A DNA stretch of 64,000 bases, taken from assembly GCF_028554725.1 (NCBI RefSeq), contig NC_071668.1:60668232-60732231 (forward strand), in the 5' to 3' direction. The notes below the pieces were generated by a model. The model worked only from the letters and a program-made list of their open reading frames with translations. It did not search any database and was not told the DNA's origin. Position 1 is the stretch's first letter; the number at the start of each line of letters is the position of its first letter. Shown piece by piece: positions 44,972 to 55,517 of this stretch. Position numbers and translations under genes: made by a program. This stretch comes from Zeugodacus cucurbitae. Lineage: Eukaryota > Arthropoda > Insecta > Diptera > Tephritidae.

Positions 44972-47661
44972 ATTAGATATATATATTTACTTTTACCTTA
45001 TCCACAGCAATGCGTGGCCGTATCTCCAAGTATTCAAATCAAGCTGGACTAATTCATTCCCTATCCCACCTTTCATCTTTTATTCAACTAAATAAGCTTG
45101 TTATTATTTGTTTCACCTTTTCGCATTCATGACTGGGTGAATAAAAAAGTTGCGACCGCTTCTGTTCACAGAAAGATCCCTCCAGTTATCTTTCCATTGA
45201 CCATCCATTTCATTTCCTCTTCACATTCATTTGTATTCCGCGCATTGTCCGATTTATGTAATGTTTATTTACATAGCTGATTATTAGCATCATTTGACCA
45301 TTTTTATCTCCATAATTTGCTTTTGTTAACTTGAATTTCGTTTTTTTTATTGTCTGGCACTTTATCCTAGAATTATGATAATTTACTACATTTCTTTTAA
45401 CCTTATTTCATCGCCAGCATTTTTTTTCTTATTTAACTCTTCTACTTGTATTATTGTTGTTTATTGAAGCATTAAATTTTTTGTTTTTACAAAGTTTGGT
45501 ATAAGTTGATATAGCCTGCACATTCACTATGCTTTCCCTTTTTTCTTTGCTCTTTCCATTTAGTTCATTTCCTCATAAATTGTGTTATTACTTCCTTAAC
45601 GTACGTTATGCCTTCATTGTTTTGTTAGAACTTATTATCTTGTTGATTTCTTGATTGTCAGCTATAATAACTTGTCGGCAGGGGTGGTGCAGTGTGGCAA
45701 AGCGGCGCAATTAAAATGTGTCCTTCGGTCATGTTTATCTTCATTACATTCATATTATTTATGAATTGTCAACACTTTAATAAATTTATAGTTTCTTGTT
45801 TACTGAAGATAAACTCGAAAATAAGAAGGGTGAATTATAAAAAGGAGAGTGAATCTCGATCAACACAAGAATAACTTTCATTGTAAAATAGATAGCAAAA
45901 CAAAATGATGGAAACTGCTTAAGCTGAAAGGAAGCAAAGAAAGGCTTAATAAACCTTACAAAAAAAAGTAAAAATATCAAACCAAAATTTTGCAATTAAT
46001 AGACTCGTTGTATGCCCCACATAGCATAATTCAACATTTATGAAGTTACTTTGGCAACTCAGCGCATAATCATACAAACGTTTATGCAAACCTACATATA
46101 TGAGTTTACGTGCATTTCTGCTATAAACCGATTGCCCTACTACCATTGAGAAGTACAGCAACTTACTTTATATAGTGGCGAGTACACACACATAAAAGCG
46201 TTTGAATCCATAATACCTTTTACTTTGTTTTGTAATCCTATTCTTGTTCCTATTTTCCCTATTTAGTATCTTTTTTTTATTTTATGCTGATGCAATTTTT
46301 GTATACAATTATGGCTAGCAATTAGTTGGTCTGCCTTTGGAGACCATTGAGTTCTTTCAGTGTTTTTCATCTTGGTGAACAGAACTACGAATTGGACTTA
46401 ATATTAGGTAAGCAAATAGTTTTAAGGCATTTATTATTATATAGCGGAATACTTAAGTTCACTCATAGAGATTTATGGTAAATATTAGAGTTGTTTTTGG
46501 AAATAAAGAAAATGTACAATGCGTCCTATATTGTCGATCTACGATCTTCTAGATCGAGTTATTAAAAGTATTGTGTGTATGATTGTGTATTGTAGTGAAT
46601 TTAAATAGCTTCTGCTTCATTTATATATAATAACAACAGTAACAGTAACTCATTGTCACCGCTCTGTTCTAGTTACAGAAATATAGAGATTTTACGCTAT
46701 TGTTGAGTGTCAGCATCTATACAAATCTATCGTCAGCTATCTGGCTATATGAGGTAGCTGGCACATGAGCTTGTGGATTTGCGCTTGTGTGCTTGTATGC
46801 GCTTGACAGCAATCCTCATATTGTATTTATATACAAATACCTGTGTGTATGAACCTGGGCATGCTATAAATGCTTATCACTCAGTTTGCCGGTCACATAC
46901 GCATTTCCGTTGCGACAAACCATTCCAGACCACTGGTACTACCCAACAGCATGTTGGTTGAGCGTGGACCCGATACTGTGGTCAGTTGCATTGAGCTACG
47001 AGAGTTGCTGTTCACTCTCTCTATTGTTTTGTCATATTGATTACTTTGCATATGCAGCAAACACATAGCATATATGAACACATATAACAATCACACATTG
47101 CATTGTTTACAACCTCTTTGGGAAATTAAAATCTTCAAACAACTATATGTCATGTTTCCGACTTTAACTGCAACTGAGATCGATTCACTCAATATATATA
47201 GTACAAAGCACAATACTTAAACAATAGCAATCTTTTGGCAGGATAAAAATTCTAGTGGTTTGGTAAAATTGTAGTGGCTAATCGAAAAAATCTATAGATT
47301 GTTGCGACAAAAATGTTTAAGTTGAAATTTCTCAGCGTTCATAGAGCAAGGACGGCGGTGACTTGAATAAGAAAAAGCGAAGAAAAAAGTACATCCAACT
47401 TCAAGCTGCGGTTACTGTTCAATTTGCATTTTTTAAGGTTCTTCTGTGGCTATGGTAGTTGGCCTCAATTCAAAGGTACTAAAGGGCTACTTTGTGCATA
47501 TGTACGAATACATTTACTCTCTTCTTCGTTGATGATGTGTTTAACATTTGCAGTTTTCTTTGTACTTTCAATAACGTCCGTAATAGGATGCTTCCGCAAA
47601 AACTATTTCAATGTGCCTTTCTGTTATTGATAGCTACTTATAGCTTCTTTTGTGTTTTTTT
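44972..47661. other. AT-rich stretch with a Helitron-end scrap
   Basis: At 44995-45019 'accttatccacagcaatgcg' plus 'tggccg' parallels the 3' stem of the element at 30979-31936 but lacks CTAG, so it is probably an older truncated end. The rest is pyrimidine-rich AT sequence with short frames only. A TATAAA at 46865 is too close to the TCAGTT at 46881 to form a standard core promoter. Confidence 0.5.
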
Positions 47662-47705
47662 GAAGTTATACTTCTTATACTAGTTCGGAAAAGGTTGCAA
47701 CATGC
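47662..47705. repeat. Short repeat fragment abutting element 2
   Basis: 'gaagttatacttcttatac' followed by 'ttcggaaaa' also occurs at 54111-54140. The left LTR of element 2 begins 44 bases after its start, so element 2 may have inserted into or next to a copy of that repeat. Confidence 0.6.
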
Positions 47706-47935
47706 AACTAAAAGATGCTAGATCTTTTAGAGTTTGTCAGGATTCGATTTATTCATTATTAAAAGATTATATTCCATACAATATTGTTTATTATTAGATA
47801 TTTCAATTGCTTAAATGTATTACTCGTTTTTTAAAGTTAAAATAAAATAAAAAATAAAAATAGACCAGTCTCGAACGATGCTGACGCGACACTGCTTTTT
47901 TTCGACGACTCTTCCTGGGTTGTTGGTGCGCTCGT
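47706..47935 (-). repeat. 3' LTR of element 2
   Basis: 230 bp, ending 32 bases from the Gag-Pol stop codon. Immediately before it (minus strand) lies 'acacaaaaga', a weak candidate polypurine tract. It contains 'aataaa' on the minus strand. Confidence 0.85.
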
Positions 47936-47967
47936 TCTTTTGTGTTGCAGGGATGCAATTATGCGGT

Positions 47968-50900
47968 TTACCTTACAGTCGGCCAATCCTGATTACAGGA
48001 GTCGACCTCGACTCCGACATCATTATCAAACCCATCGAAATTCGGCAAATTACACCATGGCTTCAACTTATCAGATGCATAGATTGATGTATAATGTCGT
48101 TGTTTTCGTTTCGACCCTGGTATATCTTCAACGAGATACCTGTCGTGGCCAATCACCTTGGTTACCATGAACGGACCTTTGTATAGTGGCTCCAATTTGC
48201 GAGAACCACCAGTACTAACAGGCTCATTCTCGGCGAGAACCAAATCACCAACGTTATATTGTGTAGGTTTCCGATGTTTTTCGTTAAAACGCTGTTTAGC
48301 TTTTTCTCGCTGCTGATTAATACGACTTACTGCTTCAGTTTGAATTTCGTTCATCTCGTCATTACTCGTAACATCATCTTCATGTAAAGCTAATATTAAT
48401 TTATTCTGAAGAATATCTCGAGGCTTGTAATTGAATAAAAGTTCTTGTGGAGTTCGCTGAGTTGTTTTGTTCTTTGTAGTGTTTAGTGCCCACTGTATAC
48501 CTCTAAGTTGATCATCCCAGGTTTTGTCGTCTTCCGTCGACGGAAGTAACATACCCAGTAGAGTTCGGTTGGTACGCTCTGCATGTCCGTTTGCGCGCGG
48601 AGTTCGAACAGCATTCAAAATCTGTTTAATATCATTATCGTTGCAATATTGTCTAAAATCCTGAGAAGTAAACGCTGTTCCACGATCGGTTACTATTCGT
48701 GTTGGCACTCCGAAATAGCTGCTTACTTCGTTAAGTAATGTCAATACATGTCGTGTCGCTGTGCTTCTAACAGCTCGTAATACTGTAAATTTCGTGAATG
48801 AATCAACGAGGACTATTACGTGTTCGTTCTGCTTCTTGGTACGAGGAAAAGGTCCTAGATGATCGATATGTACCGTCTTGAATGGTACAGGTTCTATCTC
48901 GTCATAATGATACGCTCCTTCTATTTTGCCACCCCGCTGTTTATTATATGCGCATTCAATGCACGATTTCAAAAATGTCTTTACAAAATTACGCATTCTA
49001 GGAAACCAAAAATATTTATTTAATTCTTCTAAAGTCTTTTCTGTACTAAGATGCTTAACTTTCTCGTGCACGCTCTGTACAATTTTGTATCGCATTGATT
49101 TCGGTACTACCCATAGCTTGTTACTTTTCTGTTTTCGATAAAGTCTTCCGTTTTCGATTTTGTATTCATCATTAGTAATTTTATCACCGCTGGCGAGTTT
49201 TTCTACAATATCTCGAATATCTTTGTCTTGATGCTGCATACTGTATATCCAGTCACCTACGTCTAAAGTTGTTTTCGCAATCTTCAGAGACGCTGTATCG
49301 ATTTCTTCACCTTTTTCATATGGCATTCTGCTGAGAAAATCGACATGCTCCATTCTTCTACCTGGTCGGTGTTCCAATTTTACAAGAAAGTCTTGAATAC
49401 GTAGCCACCAACGTGCAATTCGTGGTATCAACTCACGTTTGTGCATTGCTGTAGTAACCGCGCTACAGTCAGTCACAACTACGATCTCTTTCCCTTGCAC
49501 ATAATACCTAAAACGCTCTAGGCTGCTCACCACCGCCAGTACTTCCAGCTCATAGCTATGAAAGTTTCGCTCGCTGTCTGTCGTAGATCTGCTGTAATAT
49601 GCAACTGGTTTCCAGTCGCCGCCTTCTCGTTGTAAAAGTACACCCGCAATACCAACAGAGCTAGCATCAGTATGAATCTGATGATCTGCCTCGACACGAT
49701 ATCCTGTCATCAATGGCTTCGATGTTAACGCTGTTTTCAATGCTAAAAATGCTTCTTCTTGTTTTTCTGCCCATTGAAATTGGTGACCTCTACGCAGCAA
49801 CAAACGTAACGGCTCACTTATAATCGAGTAGCCTGGTACAAAGCGTCGAAAATACCCGCTAAGACCAAGAAAACGTCTTACATCTGTTATAGATTTTGGA
49901 GTTGTAAAACAATTTACGGCAATTGTTTTCACAGTACCTGGACTTATGCCACCTGAATGAAGTTTGTGCCCTAAAAACTCGATCGTCTGCTTCATAAACT
50001 CGCATTTTTTAATATTTAATGTTAAATTAAGTTCGCGCAATGCCTTAAAAACACGTTTAAGTTTTTCATACATCTCGGTGACGTTACTGCTACCTACTAA
50101 TATGTCGTCCATATAGTGGATCATGTCACCAGGTCGAGTTCTATCTTTGATATTTTGCATTAGCCGCTGGAATACCGCAGGCGCGTTTCTGAGGCCAAAC
50201 GGCATTCTCTTAAACTCAAACAAACCTTCAGTTGTTATAAACGCTGTATACTTGCGACACCCTTCTTCTATTGGTACCTGATAGTACCCGCTGTTTAAAT
50301 CTAGTACTGAAAAATATTTGTATCGCATGGCTTCGCTAAGCCTTTCTTCAATATTTGGTGTTGGATAAACTTCTTTTATCGTATGCTGATTAAGTCGCCT
50401 ATAGTCGACGCAAAGGCGTTCACCCCCAGTTTTCTTTTTTACTAAAATAATTGGACTTGCGTATTCGGATTTAGATGTGGCAATTATATCGCATGCCAAA
50501 AGTTCTCTAATCATTTCGGTAACTAAATGCTTCTTCGGCTCCGGCACCCTGTACGGTTTTTGAGCTATTGGTACATTCGTTGTCAATTCGATTTTCATTT
50601 CCGTCGCGTTAGTCAAGCCAATATCAGTAAGATTTTCCGCAAAAACGTCTGTGTTATCAGCTAACAACACTTGCAAGTCGGCTTTTACATTTATATCGTC
50701 AATACTGCTAATAATTTCGCTGAAATCAGTTTCTCGATGCTTAAGTTCTACCTTTGTAACCTGCGTAGAAAATACGAAGTCGTCGTTCTTTATTTCTGCA
50801 ACAACATCTGCGTTTTTAAAAATATCTTGCCCCAAAAGCACGTCCATTGTTAATATATCATCATCAACAATAAACAAATTGACGATTAAAACCACATCAT

Positions 50901-52179
50901 CAACAGCCATGTTCACGTTGATACTCTCAGTTGAAGTACGTTTTCCACCGCAAATGCCTATTATTTCTACAGCGCATGGATACTTCTTGGTATTTAAATT
51001 TGTTACAGCTGATCGTCGTATCATACTACATTCACTACCAGTATCTACGAAAGCTACTAACGCCTTACCGTTTACGCTGATTGGTTTTTCGAAAAACTTA
51101 GATGGTTGGTGTATGTGTGTTTTCTTCACAGCTACTGCTTTTTTACCACAATTTTCTGGTTCGTTACTTCCGTGGAATTTATTACAATCTTTACATTTAC
51201 GCGGTTGCCTCGGTTTTGGACAATTCCGCGCGATATGTCCGCATTCTTTACAATTATAACACGTTATGCCTTTTGTTTCGATTGTATTCCGGCGCATGTC
51301 TTTTGCACTGTCTTTACTTCGATCACTCGTATATTCATTTTTAAGTTGCTTTGTCACAGTTAAGTTTTGAAGGTAACTTTCAATTGTTTCGCGCATATCT
51401 TTTAACGAATTAAACTTCAATGCAGCTATTGCAGTCTGCAATTCACGGTGTTTCAATCCGTCGCGAATGTATTTTATAATTGAACTTTCACTCAGGCCAT
51501 ACCGTCGGCCTAGTCCGCTCATTCTAAAACAATACTCTAAAATCTTTTCGTTTTGCATACGTGTAGTACTTGCCATTTTATAATGTACTTGCGCTTCATT
51601 CAATTCACAACCGAATTCGCTTTTTAATGCTTTCGCCAAATCAGGCCAATTGGAATAAAATGCTGGTGCTGCGTCTAACCACATACGCGCAACACCTTTT
51701 AATTTTCCATACACGGCTAAGAGTAAACACTTTTCGTCCCAGTCGTAAGCACTTATGGAACTGTCCACTCTATTTACAAATTGTGTCACTGTTAGTGAGT
51801 TATCAGTAGTTGGGTCAAACTCAGGAATTGTCTCTGCAATTTCCTTTACACTGGCACTTCGTCCCTCTGTTCGTATTGAATTCTGTGGTGTAGTAACTAA
51901 ACGTTCTTCATTTACATTTTCTCGCACTGTATCATTATTTCTTTGCTGCATTTGACCAGCAAAACTTTGCATAGTCGTCATCATATTCTGCATCATTTCA
52001 CGCAAATCATTTACCTGGCTTTGTAAATTAGATTCTGTTTCGATTTCGATTTCATCACTACCTAAGAAATCATTTAATCGCATTATCAATTCCGCTTTTG
52101 AACCCGATGTTAGTAAATTATTATTACGTAGTTGCTCCTTCAGTTCGTCAACTTTCAAAGATGCTACTTTTACTTTCAT
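47968..52179 (-). CDS. Gag-Pol polyprotein of element 2
   Basis: 1403 residues from the ATG at 52177-52179. An in-frame upstream extension exists only through a TTG and a poly-Lys run encoded by the A tract, so it is not used here. Order: SAP-like segment at about 3-38 (LKVDELKEQLRNNNLLTSGS); Gag; a CX2CX4HX4C knuckle at 307-320 followed by an atypical C-x2-C-x3-H-x7-C cluster. Protease has DTGS at 379-382. RT has YMDD at 689-692, and RNase H has HTDAS (Asp 838). Integrase has an HHCC-type finger and a triad Asp 1106, Asp 1165, Glu 1201, plus a GPF motif near the C-terminus. All key residues are present and the frame is unbroken. It is clearly divergent from element 1 throughout, so this is a different family and not a second copy. 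Confidence 0.95.
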   Translation of the reverse strand: MKVKVASLKVDELKEQLRNNNLLTSGSKAELIMRLNDFLGSDEIEIETESNLQSQVNDLREMMQNMMTTMQSFAGQMQQRNNDTVRENVNEERLVTTPQNSIRTEGRSASVKEIAETIPEFDPTTDNSLTVTQFVNRVDSSISAYDWDEKCLLLAVYGKLKGVARMWLDAAPAFYSNWPDLAKALKSEFGCELNEAQVHYKMASTTRMQNEKILEYCFRMSGLGRRYGLSESSIIKYIRDGLKHRELQTAIAALKFNSLKDMRETIESYLQNLTVTKQLKNEYTSDRSKDSAKDMRRNTIETKGITCYNCKECGHIARNCPKPRQPRKCKDCNKFHGSNEPENCGKKAVAVKKTHIHQPSKFFEKPISVNGKALVAFVDTGSECSMIRRSAVTNLNTKKYPCAVEIIGICGGKRTSTESINVNMAVDDVVLIVNLFIVDDDILTMDVLLGQDIFKNADVVAEIKNDDFVFSTQVTKVELKHRETDFSEIISSIDDINVKADLQVLLADNTDVFAENLTDIGLTNATEMKIELTTNVPIAQKPYRVPEPKKHLVTEMIRELLACDIIATSKSEYASPIILVKKKTGGERLCVDYRRLNQHTIKEVYPTPNIEERLSEAMRYKYFSVLDLNSGYYQVPIEEGCRKYTAFITTEGLFEFKRMPFGLRNAPAVFQRLMQNIKDRTRPGDMIHYMDDILVGSSNVTEMYEKLKRVFKALRELNLTLNIKKCEFMKQTIEFLGHKLHSGGISPGTVKTIAVNCFTTPKSITDVRRFLGLSGYFRRFVPGYSIISEPLRLLLRRGHQFQWAEKQEEAFLALKTALTSKPLMTGYRVEADHQIHTDASSVGIAGVLLQREGGDWKPVAYYSRSTTDSERNFHSYELEVLAVVSSLERFRYYVQGKEIVVVTDCSAVTTAMHKRELIPRIARWWLRIQDFLVKLEHRPGRRMEHVDFLSRMPYEKGEEIDTASLKIAKTTLDVGDWIYSMQHQDKDIRDIVEKLASGDKITNDEYKIENGRLYRKQKSNKLWVVPKSMRYKIVQSVHEKVKHLSTEKTLEELNKYFWFPRMRNFVKTFLKSCIECAYNKQRGGKIEGAYHYDEIEPVPFKTVHIDHLGPFPRTKKQNEHVIVLVDSFTKFTVLRAVRSTATRHVLTLLNEVSSYFGVPTRIVTDRGTAFTSQDFRQYCNDNDIKQILNAVRTPRANGHAERTNRTLLGMLLPSTEDDKTWDDQLRGIQWALNTTKNKTTQRTPQELLFNYKPRDILQNKLILALHEDDVTSNDEMNEIQTEAVSRINQQREKAKQRFNEKHRKPTQYNVGDLVLAENEPVSTGGSRKLEPLYKGPFMVTKVIGHDRYLVEDIPGSKRKQRHYTSIYASDKLKPWCNLPNFDGFDNDVGVEVDSCNQDWPTVR

Positions 52180-52185
52180 TTTGCG

Positions 52186-52213
52186 TTTTTTTTTTTTTTT
52201 TTTTTTTTTTTTT
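52186..52213 (-). repeat. A28 homopolymer just before the Gag-Pol start
   Basis: 28 consecutive A residues on the coding strand, ending six bases before the ATG. Such a tract is prone to length change and to polymerase or assembly error. It lies in the leader, so length changes would not shift the reading frame. Confidence 0.85.
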
Positions 52214-52330
52214 ATTAACAAATATTCTTATTGGATTTTACTTTTCACAATTAGACAATACAACACACAATTGTCACTGTTTGTCTTCTTTTGTTTTTAC
52301 ACTTTCTGTATGTATCCGTTTCGCAAACTC

Positions 52331-52594
52331 TCGTCCATTCGTACGCGAGAATGTAATTCAAACACAAACCGTCACTTGTTTTTTTATTTATTTCTCTCTC
52401 TCGTTTCACCGAACGCTTGTCCGTTTGTACATGCGCAAATGCAAACCTTCGTTTTTCTTGCTTTTATGCCTCGCCAACTGCTCGTCCATTCGTACGCGCA
52501 ACAGGCAAATTACAAAACAATTATGTCTACGTTTTTAAATGCAAACCGCCGGTTTCGTTTCTATGCTTCGCTAATCGCTCGTCCATTCGTACGC
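52331..52594 (-). repeat. Degenerate repeats in the leader of element 2
   Basis: 'tcgtccattcgtacgc' occurs at 52331, 52482 and 52579, and a diverged form ('ttgtccgtttgtac') at 52417. Each is followed within tens of bases by 'gcaaac' or 'aaacgcaaaccg'-type sequence. Spacing is uneven (86, 65, 97). It lies in the untranslated leader between the 5' LTR and the A tract, where packaging or translation signals would be expected. Confidence 0.7.
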
Positions 52595-52775
52595 TCGATA
52601 GGCTAATCGCAACAACAATTCTGTTTGATTTCAAACGCAAACCGTCACCAACATGACGTTCTTGCCACACTTGCTCTGCTATGTTCAAACGCACGACCAC
52701 TCGCATGTGCGACTGCTCAAACCGATCACAACAATAACACACACATGTGAGGCTATGAGAAGCATCTCACTTCTG

Positions 52776-53005
52776 AACTAAAAGATGCTAGATCTTTTAG
52801 AGTTTATCAGGATTCGATTTATTCATTATTAAAAGATTATATTCCATACAATATTGTTTATTATTAGATATTTCAATTGCTTAAATGTATTACTCGTTTT
52901 TTAAAGTTAAAATAAAATAAAAAATAAAAATAGACCAGTCTCGAACGATGCTGACGCGACACTGCTTTTTTTCGACGACTCTTCCTGGGTTGTTGGTGCG
53001 CTCGT
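52776..53005 (-). repeat. 5' LTR of element 2
   Basis: 230 bp, one base different from the left LTR. On its internal side the minus strand reads CAGAAGTGAGATGC, resembling the complement of the inner acceptor/T-arm part of tRNA-Leu (CAGAAGTGGGAT) but offset about six bases from the CCA end. It is a tentative primer site. Confidence 0.85.
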
Positions 53006-53890
53006 ACCTTACACAACATTATGCATAAACATACATATGTACATGTTTATATGTCATTGAACAAACACACAAACTTACATTTGTATATGAGTGCACGTAA
53101 GTTTGTCAACAACCAAAAATCAAAAGCAATCTTCTACAAAAACAACAAGCGCCAAAAATTTATGTCGATATGTTTGCATACTCATACATATTCATACATA
53201 TTTATGACAAGCCGATTTTCTACCAACAGCGCAATGTTGCGTCGCTTTGGCATTGCGCAGGCGGCCATCAATTTTTCGAAACATCGAGCTTTACAGAGTC
53301 GTTTCAAGTGATCCCTCCGTAATTATAAATGCGCAAAATATGTATTGACTTACTATTAGCAAATATAAATAATTAAATTTATTTAAATATTCTACTAATA
53401 TATGATGCCAAATATTAATGTACTACAATTGATTTTAGTAAGAATCAAGACATAAAACAATCCATAATAATATGAGTTGGGGACATGGACCCCTTTGCCT
53501 GCGAAAACGCGACACTGATTACAAGTCTGTAAAAAAAAAATTATTATTTGCGGTCATTCGTTGTCCGTGGCAACGAAGATATTACAAGAAATGTACTACA
53601 AGTGCACATATTTACACACATATGCATGTAAACAAATTTGCGAACATTACCCGTATGGTTGTTTTGATTTTTTTCTTTCGTTTCTGTTTCATTTCTGGGA
53701 ATTCTCAACTAGTTTATGTGACTTTTGGTTGAAATTCTCTGCGTTTGCCGTTGAAAAGTTAAGACTATGCTTCACAGGATCATTTCTTGTAGTCAGTCTT
53801 CATTTACTTTCTTTGCAAATCGAAAGTATTACTTTTGGTTGGTGACATATTCACATGTGTATGTATAACCATATTATTAACATTATTAAT
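53006..53890. other. Spacer, no gene recognised
   Basis: Short plus-strand frames (53021-53311, 53472-53732) have no domain signatures. No RNA gene recognised. Confidence 0.45.
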
Positions 53891-54110
53891 CTTAAGGTTG
53901 TGGGTTTGAGCCTCACCCGTGGCATTAAATTTTTTATTTATTTCAATAAAATTTAATTTTTCAAATTTCGTAAGGTTGTGGGTTCGAGTCCCACTCGTGG
54001 CATTAAATTTTTGATTTATTTCAATGAAATTAAATTTTTCAAATTTCTTAAGGTTGTGGGTTCGGGCAGTAAATTTTTTATTTTTTATTTCAATAAAATT
54101 AAATCTTTTT
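53891..54110. repeat. 78 bp tandem repeat with tRNA T-arm/B-box-like core
   Basis: Units start at 53891, 53969 and 54047 (period exactly 78; the third is shortened). Each holds 'aaggttgtgggttcgagtcc'-type sequence. In unit 2 GTGGG-TTCGAGT-CCCAC is a perfect T-stem and loop, and GGTTCGAGTCC fits the RNA polymerase III B box. The remainder is AT-rich. No A box, D-arm or anticodon arm is visible, so these are not tRNA genes. They look like amplified tRNA-derived tails. The antisense frame reads ...SGTRTHNL..., a familiar spurious translation of tRNA-like DNA. Confidence 0.75.
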
Positions 54111-54452
54111 GAAGTTATACTTCTTATACGACTTCGGAAAAATGTGTACGGATATGTATGATTGTAGTTCAAATGACCAATGGAAGAAATGATCCTACGA
54201 CAAAAGGAGGTACGACTATTGATACGGTATTCGCGAGATATAGATAAAATAGATGTAAGACATTTCATATCGTATTTTAATTATCATAATCCAATTGTAA
54301 ATATTATAGATATCAATCCGTCAGAACCCAGAAATGATAATTGATTTGGACTTTGGTTTATAAAATGTGATTTTAAGAAAGTGACTCTCGCTAGTTTTCT
54401 ATCATACAAAATGATATGCATTTCTTGGAATATCACTAAGAAGTATAACTTC
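54111..54452. repeat. 342 bp segment with 15 bp terminal inverted repeats
   Basis: GAAGTTATACTTCTT at 54111-54125 is matched by its exact complement AAGAAGTATAACTTC at 54438-54452. The left end extends into 'atacgacttcggaaaaatg', which recurs near 47662. No coding capacity and no certain target duplication. It is possibly a small foldback or MITE-like element. Confidence 0.5.
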
Positions 54453-54566
54453 TTCCACGCGTAGGGACTCCATGCACTCTTTTTTGTGTTTTTTTTTGCT
54501 TCATTGTAAGATTTTGAAGCAGAATGAATGTGAAAACATTCTGAAGATAAAAATTTTATGGGTTTT

Positions 54567-55517
54567 TTAAACCGAACATTTTATACTCTCGCAATTTATT
54601 GAAGAAATTGTATTAAGATAACATACAAATTTACCCATAAATTCGGCATAAAACGAAAATCGTCACATATAGTATATGAGGGCTGAGGTAATTACTGAAC
54701 CGATTTCATTCATTTTCACCAGCAAGGTACACTATATCCAAGACTATACGCTCACTTAATTTTGCTAAGATATCTCACATATTAACCAATACATATATGC
54801 GAATTAAACCCCACCGTATTTTTGAAAAACCTATATGTAATTAGTTAGATATATGCTTTCCAAGCAATTTCCTCTGAATGACATTAAATTATCTAAGAGA
54901 TTTACCCATATTTTCGGTTAAAATTTTTCCTTAGGCGCTGAGTTCAACATGTTTGATGTCTGGGGCTTTGAAAAGTTATAGTCCGTATTCGACAATTTTT
55001 TCACAAGTGAGGACAGAGATGATATGCACTATTTGTGTAAAGTTTTATTCCGCTATCTTCATTGGTCCATTATGAATACATTATAAAGTGAAGGAATAAG
55101 ATGGAATTCTAAATTGAGTTATAAAGAAAGTAGTCGTGGTTGTGAACCGATTTCGCCCATTTTTTATCCGTATTATCAGGGTGTCGAGAAAATATTATGT
55201 ACCGAATTTCATTGAAATCTGTCGAGTAGTTCTTGAGATATGGTGTTTGACCCATAAGTGGACGATGCTACGACTATTTTCCATTTTGAAAAAAAATCTG
55301 AGTGCAGCTTCCATCTTCCATTTCTTATGTGAAATTTAATGTTTTTCGTTAGTGAGTTAGCCCACTTTTAGTAATTTTCAACCTAACCTTTATCCGTTAA
55401 AACTTTATTTATGGCTTAGTTATGACACTTTATGTGTTTTTGGTTTTCGCCATTTTGTGGTAAACAACCGTTATGTGATCAAAACTATAATACTCTCCTA
55501 GCAACTTTTGTTGCGAG
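54567..55517 (-). repeat. DR1 copy 7, near full length (reverse)
   Basis: Starts 'ccgaacattttatactctcg' and ends 'aaaactataatactctcc' plus 'agcaacttttgttgcgag', so both family termini are present. Internal landmarks: 'gtatatgagggctgaggtaa', 'tttattccgctatcttcatt', 'gaaccgatttcgcccatttt' and 'atggcttagttatgacactt'. No protein-like frame. With copy 8 it defines the family at about 0.95-1.1 kb. Confidence 0.85.

Larger units (their letters stand above)
47706..53005 (-). mobile_element. Ty3/gypsy-type LTR retrotransposon (element 2)
   Basis: 5300 bp on the minus strand. Two 230 bp direct repeats (47706-47935 and 52776-53005) differ at one base (G at 47736, A at 52806). Between them lies one intact Gag-Pol frame with protease, RT, RNase H and integrase in Ty3/gypsy order. 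Near-identical LTRs imply recent insertion. Odd points: the LTRs, as delimited by identity, do not start TG or end CA, and the flanks ('catgc' on the left, 'acctt' on the right) show no target duplication. The outer bases may have been lost or exchanged. No env-like frame. Confidence 0.9.

Noticed and set aside
46861..46890. TATAAA with TCAGTT initiator
   Set aside because: Spacing is about 18 bases, too short for a TATA/Inr pair (about 30).
50651..51259. 202-codon plus-strand frame
   Set aside because: It is antisense to the intact Gag-Pol of element 2 and shows no domain of its own.
52180..52221. N-terminal extension of element 2 Gag-Pol (poly-Lys)
   Set aside because: It depends on a TTG start and on the A28 tract. 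The ATG at 52177-52179 begins the conserved SAP-like segment.
53969..54000. tRNA gene
   Set aside because: Only the T-arm is present. No acceptor partner, D-arm or anticodon arm within reach.
53804..54268. 154-codon minus-strand frame with repeated ...GTRTHNL... motifs
   Set aside because: It is a translation of the 78 bp tRNA-like tandem repeat. Such peptides are a known artefact of antisense tRNA-derived DNA.
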